A stretch of DNA of 64,000 nucleotides from Drosophila pseudoobscura (lineage: Eukaryota; Arthropoda; Insecta; Diptera; Drosophilidae). Shown here in pieces: positions 62,501 through 64,000 of the stretch. Within the stretch, counting starts at the first letter, position 1. Every line of letters begins with the position of its first letter. The notes beneath the pieces were generated by a model. That model saw only the letters and a list, made by a program, of their open reading frames with translations, ran no database searches and was not told the origin of the DNA. The position numbers and the translations under genes are program-made. The stretch covers positions 17,007,501 to 17,071,500 of the forward strand of contig NC_046680.1 of the NCBI RefSeq assembly GCF_009870125.1. Direction: 5' to 3'.

Positions 62501-63080
62501 ACTCTGTTTTGGCGCCATACGGCGTCGTCTGCTGGCTCTACTGTACTCAGTTCTCAGCTCTCTGCACTTTTCTTTTGCTTTTCCAGCAGCAGAAGCAGCA
62601 AAGGCCGACAAACGCGACCGCGACGCGATTCGACTCGACCAAAAGCCAAGAGCCAAGAGCCCAAAGCCAAAAGGCAGGCGGCCAACTAGTTTTTCCTCAG
62701 TTCCTCCTTTTGGCTTATATTGTATGTTGTTTAGTGTGCCATTGGCGCTACCAACGTGCGGTTCGTTCTTGCGGTTTCGTGGCAGTTTCGGGCTTTATTC
62801 AAAAGCCAACCAAATCGCGTCTACTTCGTCGGCCCAAGAAGAAGGCAAGGAGCAATCGCTGTTGACCCGTAAAACGAAACTAGCCAGATCTAGATTTTGC
62901 GTAGCCCAATCCCTTAAAGTTCTTTGAACTTTTGACAAGACAAGGCTCCTGGCGGTTGTATAACCCCAGTTTTTTGGTTGCACTTTAAATGCAATTACTT
63001 GAATTTTAATGGGCGCTATTGATTATTTTACTTCCCCGGCGGTTTAGAGTAGGGGGGCGGGAACGAGTTGGATCGAGTCA
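59542..63080. other. Lap1 3' region and intergenic DNA before the FAIM gene
   Basis: 3.5 kb with no gene I can support. It includes the Lap1 3' UTR, an AT dinucleotide run (60417-60432), CA tracts (60665-60705 and 61545-61560), a GA tract near 61565 and GC-rich sequence just before the FAIM start codon. No clear core promoter was found. Confidence 0.45.
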
Positions 63081-64000
63081 ATGTCTTTTCTGTCGCCCAC
63101 ACTGCGCTTGGAGAATCTGGCCACGCAGCCCATCATGACGCAGGATCATGTGCCCGAGGACCAGCGCTACAACAAACAGAATATAGTGGCCCAATGGTGT
63201 GTCCCCATCAATGGCAAGGTACCAAGGCACCCAACACCCCACACCTCGACTTAAAACTATAAAACATATATACTATAGTGCTTTCTTTGCTACCTAGATG
63301 TACCGCATCGAGCTGGAACATGGCACAACTAGTGGGCGGCGCATGATTTGGGTCAATGGTCGGGTAAGTTTTCGTCTTTCCACCCCCAGCTGGAAACGGG
63401 AGTGGGGTGAAGTATTTGCATAGTGTATGGCCGTGTAATTACTGTTGTGCTCGCATTCGTAACCCGGAAAATGGAATTAAACTTGTTTTGTTTTTGTTTT
63501 TAAGTGGATTACATTTTATCCCCCACTGAGCACTGTCATAACTCATTGCAGGAGGTGCTGCGACGCGACTGGATGTTCAAGCTGGTCGGTGAGGACACCT
63601 TTCACATCGATCAGTCCCGCTGCATTATACGCGTTGATCCAGCACCTGGCTTCAAGTACGAGTACTCCCTGTACATCGACGGCAAGTCGCACGACCAGTA
63701 CACAGAGGACGTCACACGTCAGTACCGGCTCTGGCTCAGCACTGGCCACTCTTCGAGCACCTCCGAAACACCCGCCCAGGAGTATCGAATAATGCTCAAG
63801 CTGGACACGCTGAGTCTGTACGTGAACGATGACCTGCGCGAGGAGGAGGTAGGTGAAAGGTGTGGCAAGAGACGAGAGGTTCCCCTAAGCATTCCCCCAT
63901 TTCACAGTCTGTTTTCGTTCACGGCGGCACGGACACCAAGTTCATGCTGCAGGACACGGAATTCGTGCTGCAGGCACGCTCAAGTGGCAATAAACATGAT
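63081..64000 (+). CDS. Fas apoptotic inhibitory molecule 1 (FAIM) family protein, partial
   Basis: Four exons seen: 63081-63218, 63298-63363, 63552-63848, 63908 to the window edge; all junctions phase 0. The start MSFLSPTLRLENLA is the first ATG of the frame. FAIM1 proteins are two tandem beta-barrel-like domains without other motifs. WCVPINGKMYRIELEHGTTS, RRMIWVNGREVLRRDWMFKL and GFKYEYSLYIDGKSHDQY match domain 1, and YRIMLKLDTLSLYVNDD, VHGGTDTKFML match domain 2. Length so far is 198 residues, close to the usual 180-200 of the family, so few residues should be missing. Mammalian FAIM1 is cytosolic, protects cells against Fas-induced death and counters protein aggregation; the role in flies is not known to me. 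Confidence 0.92.

Noticed and set aside
61468-62927. Chain of ORFs before the FAIM gene
   Set aside because: Made of CA/GA repeats and His/Thr-rich translations; no splice pattern or domain supports a gene.

Overview
This is nuclear DNA of a fruit fly of the genus Drosophila. The gene order is a Cyp6a cytochrome P450 cluster ending in Cyp317a1, followed by Kank, the alkyl-DHAP synthase gene and Lap1, which I recall as the layout of chromosome arm 2R, region 51D of D. melanogaster. Short introns of 54-78 bp, TATA/TCAGT and Ohler-type core promoters, and CA/GA/CTG simple repeats fit this. The proteins I can compare from memory are similar to, but clearly not identical with, the melanogaster ones, so a species outside the melanogaster subgroup (an obscura-group fly would fit) is my inference.

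Region 1 (1-23.2 kb) is a P450 array. It holds ten recognisable P450 genes (one cut by the left edge) and two decayed P450 remnants. Seven genes run rightwards: two near-identical 'A' genes (1-411, 1457-3042), an intronless 'B' gene (3233-4714) whose older partner survives only as a fragment at 530-968, one further Cyp6a gene (5320-6880), a tandem Cyp6a17/Cyp6a23-type pair (7795-9360, 10656-12221) and Cyp6a20 (13165-14748). Two run leftwards: Cyp6a21-type (15699-17282) and Cyp6a8 (17696-19273). A deleted Cyp6a8-like copy lies at 19985-20515. Cyp317a1 (21644-23209) closes the array. All encode microsomal CYP6-clan monooxygenases of xenobiotic or endogenous metabolism.

Region 2 (23.9-37.9 kb) is one gene on the minus strand, Kank. 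I resolved eleven coding exons whose phases all match (1,349 codons plus stop): a KN motif, a coiled coil, a long disordered middle with an SxIP EB1-binding motif, and C-terminal ankyrin repeats.

Region 3 (37.9-49.6 kb) is gene-poor: simple repeats, a short inverted-repeat element and one doubtful broken small ORF.

Region 4 (49.6-64 kb) holds peroxisomal alkyl-DHAP synthase (minus), a 54-residue Lys/Ser-rich small protein, an unrecognised 234-codon ORF, a patchwork of duplicated promoter-like and repeat blocks (54.6-56.3 kb), Lap1 (LRR + PDZ), and the first four exons of a FAIM1-family gene cut by the right edge. The most unusual stretch is 53.9-56.3 kb, where the unrecognised ORF, a 90-bp copy of its own interior 1 kb away, a CGATA cluster and two copies of a Motif-6/Motif-1 promoter cassette lie together.
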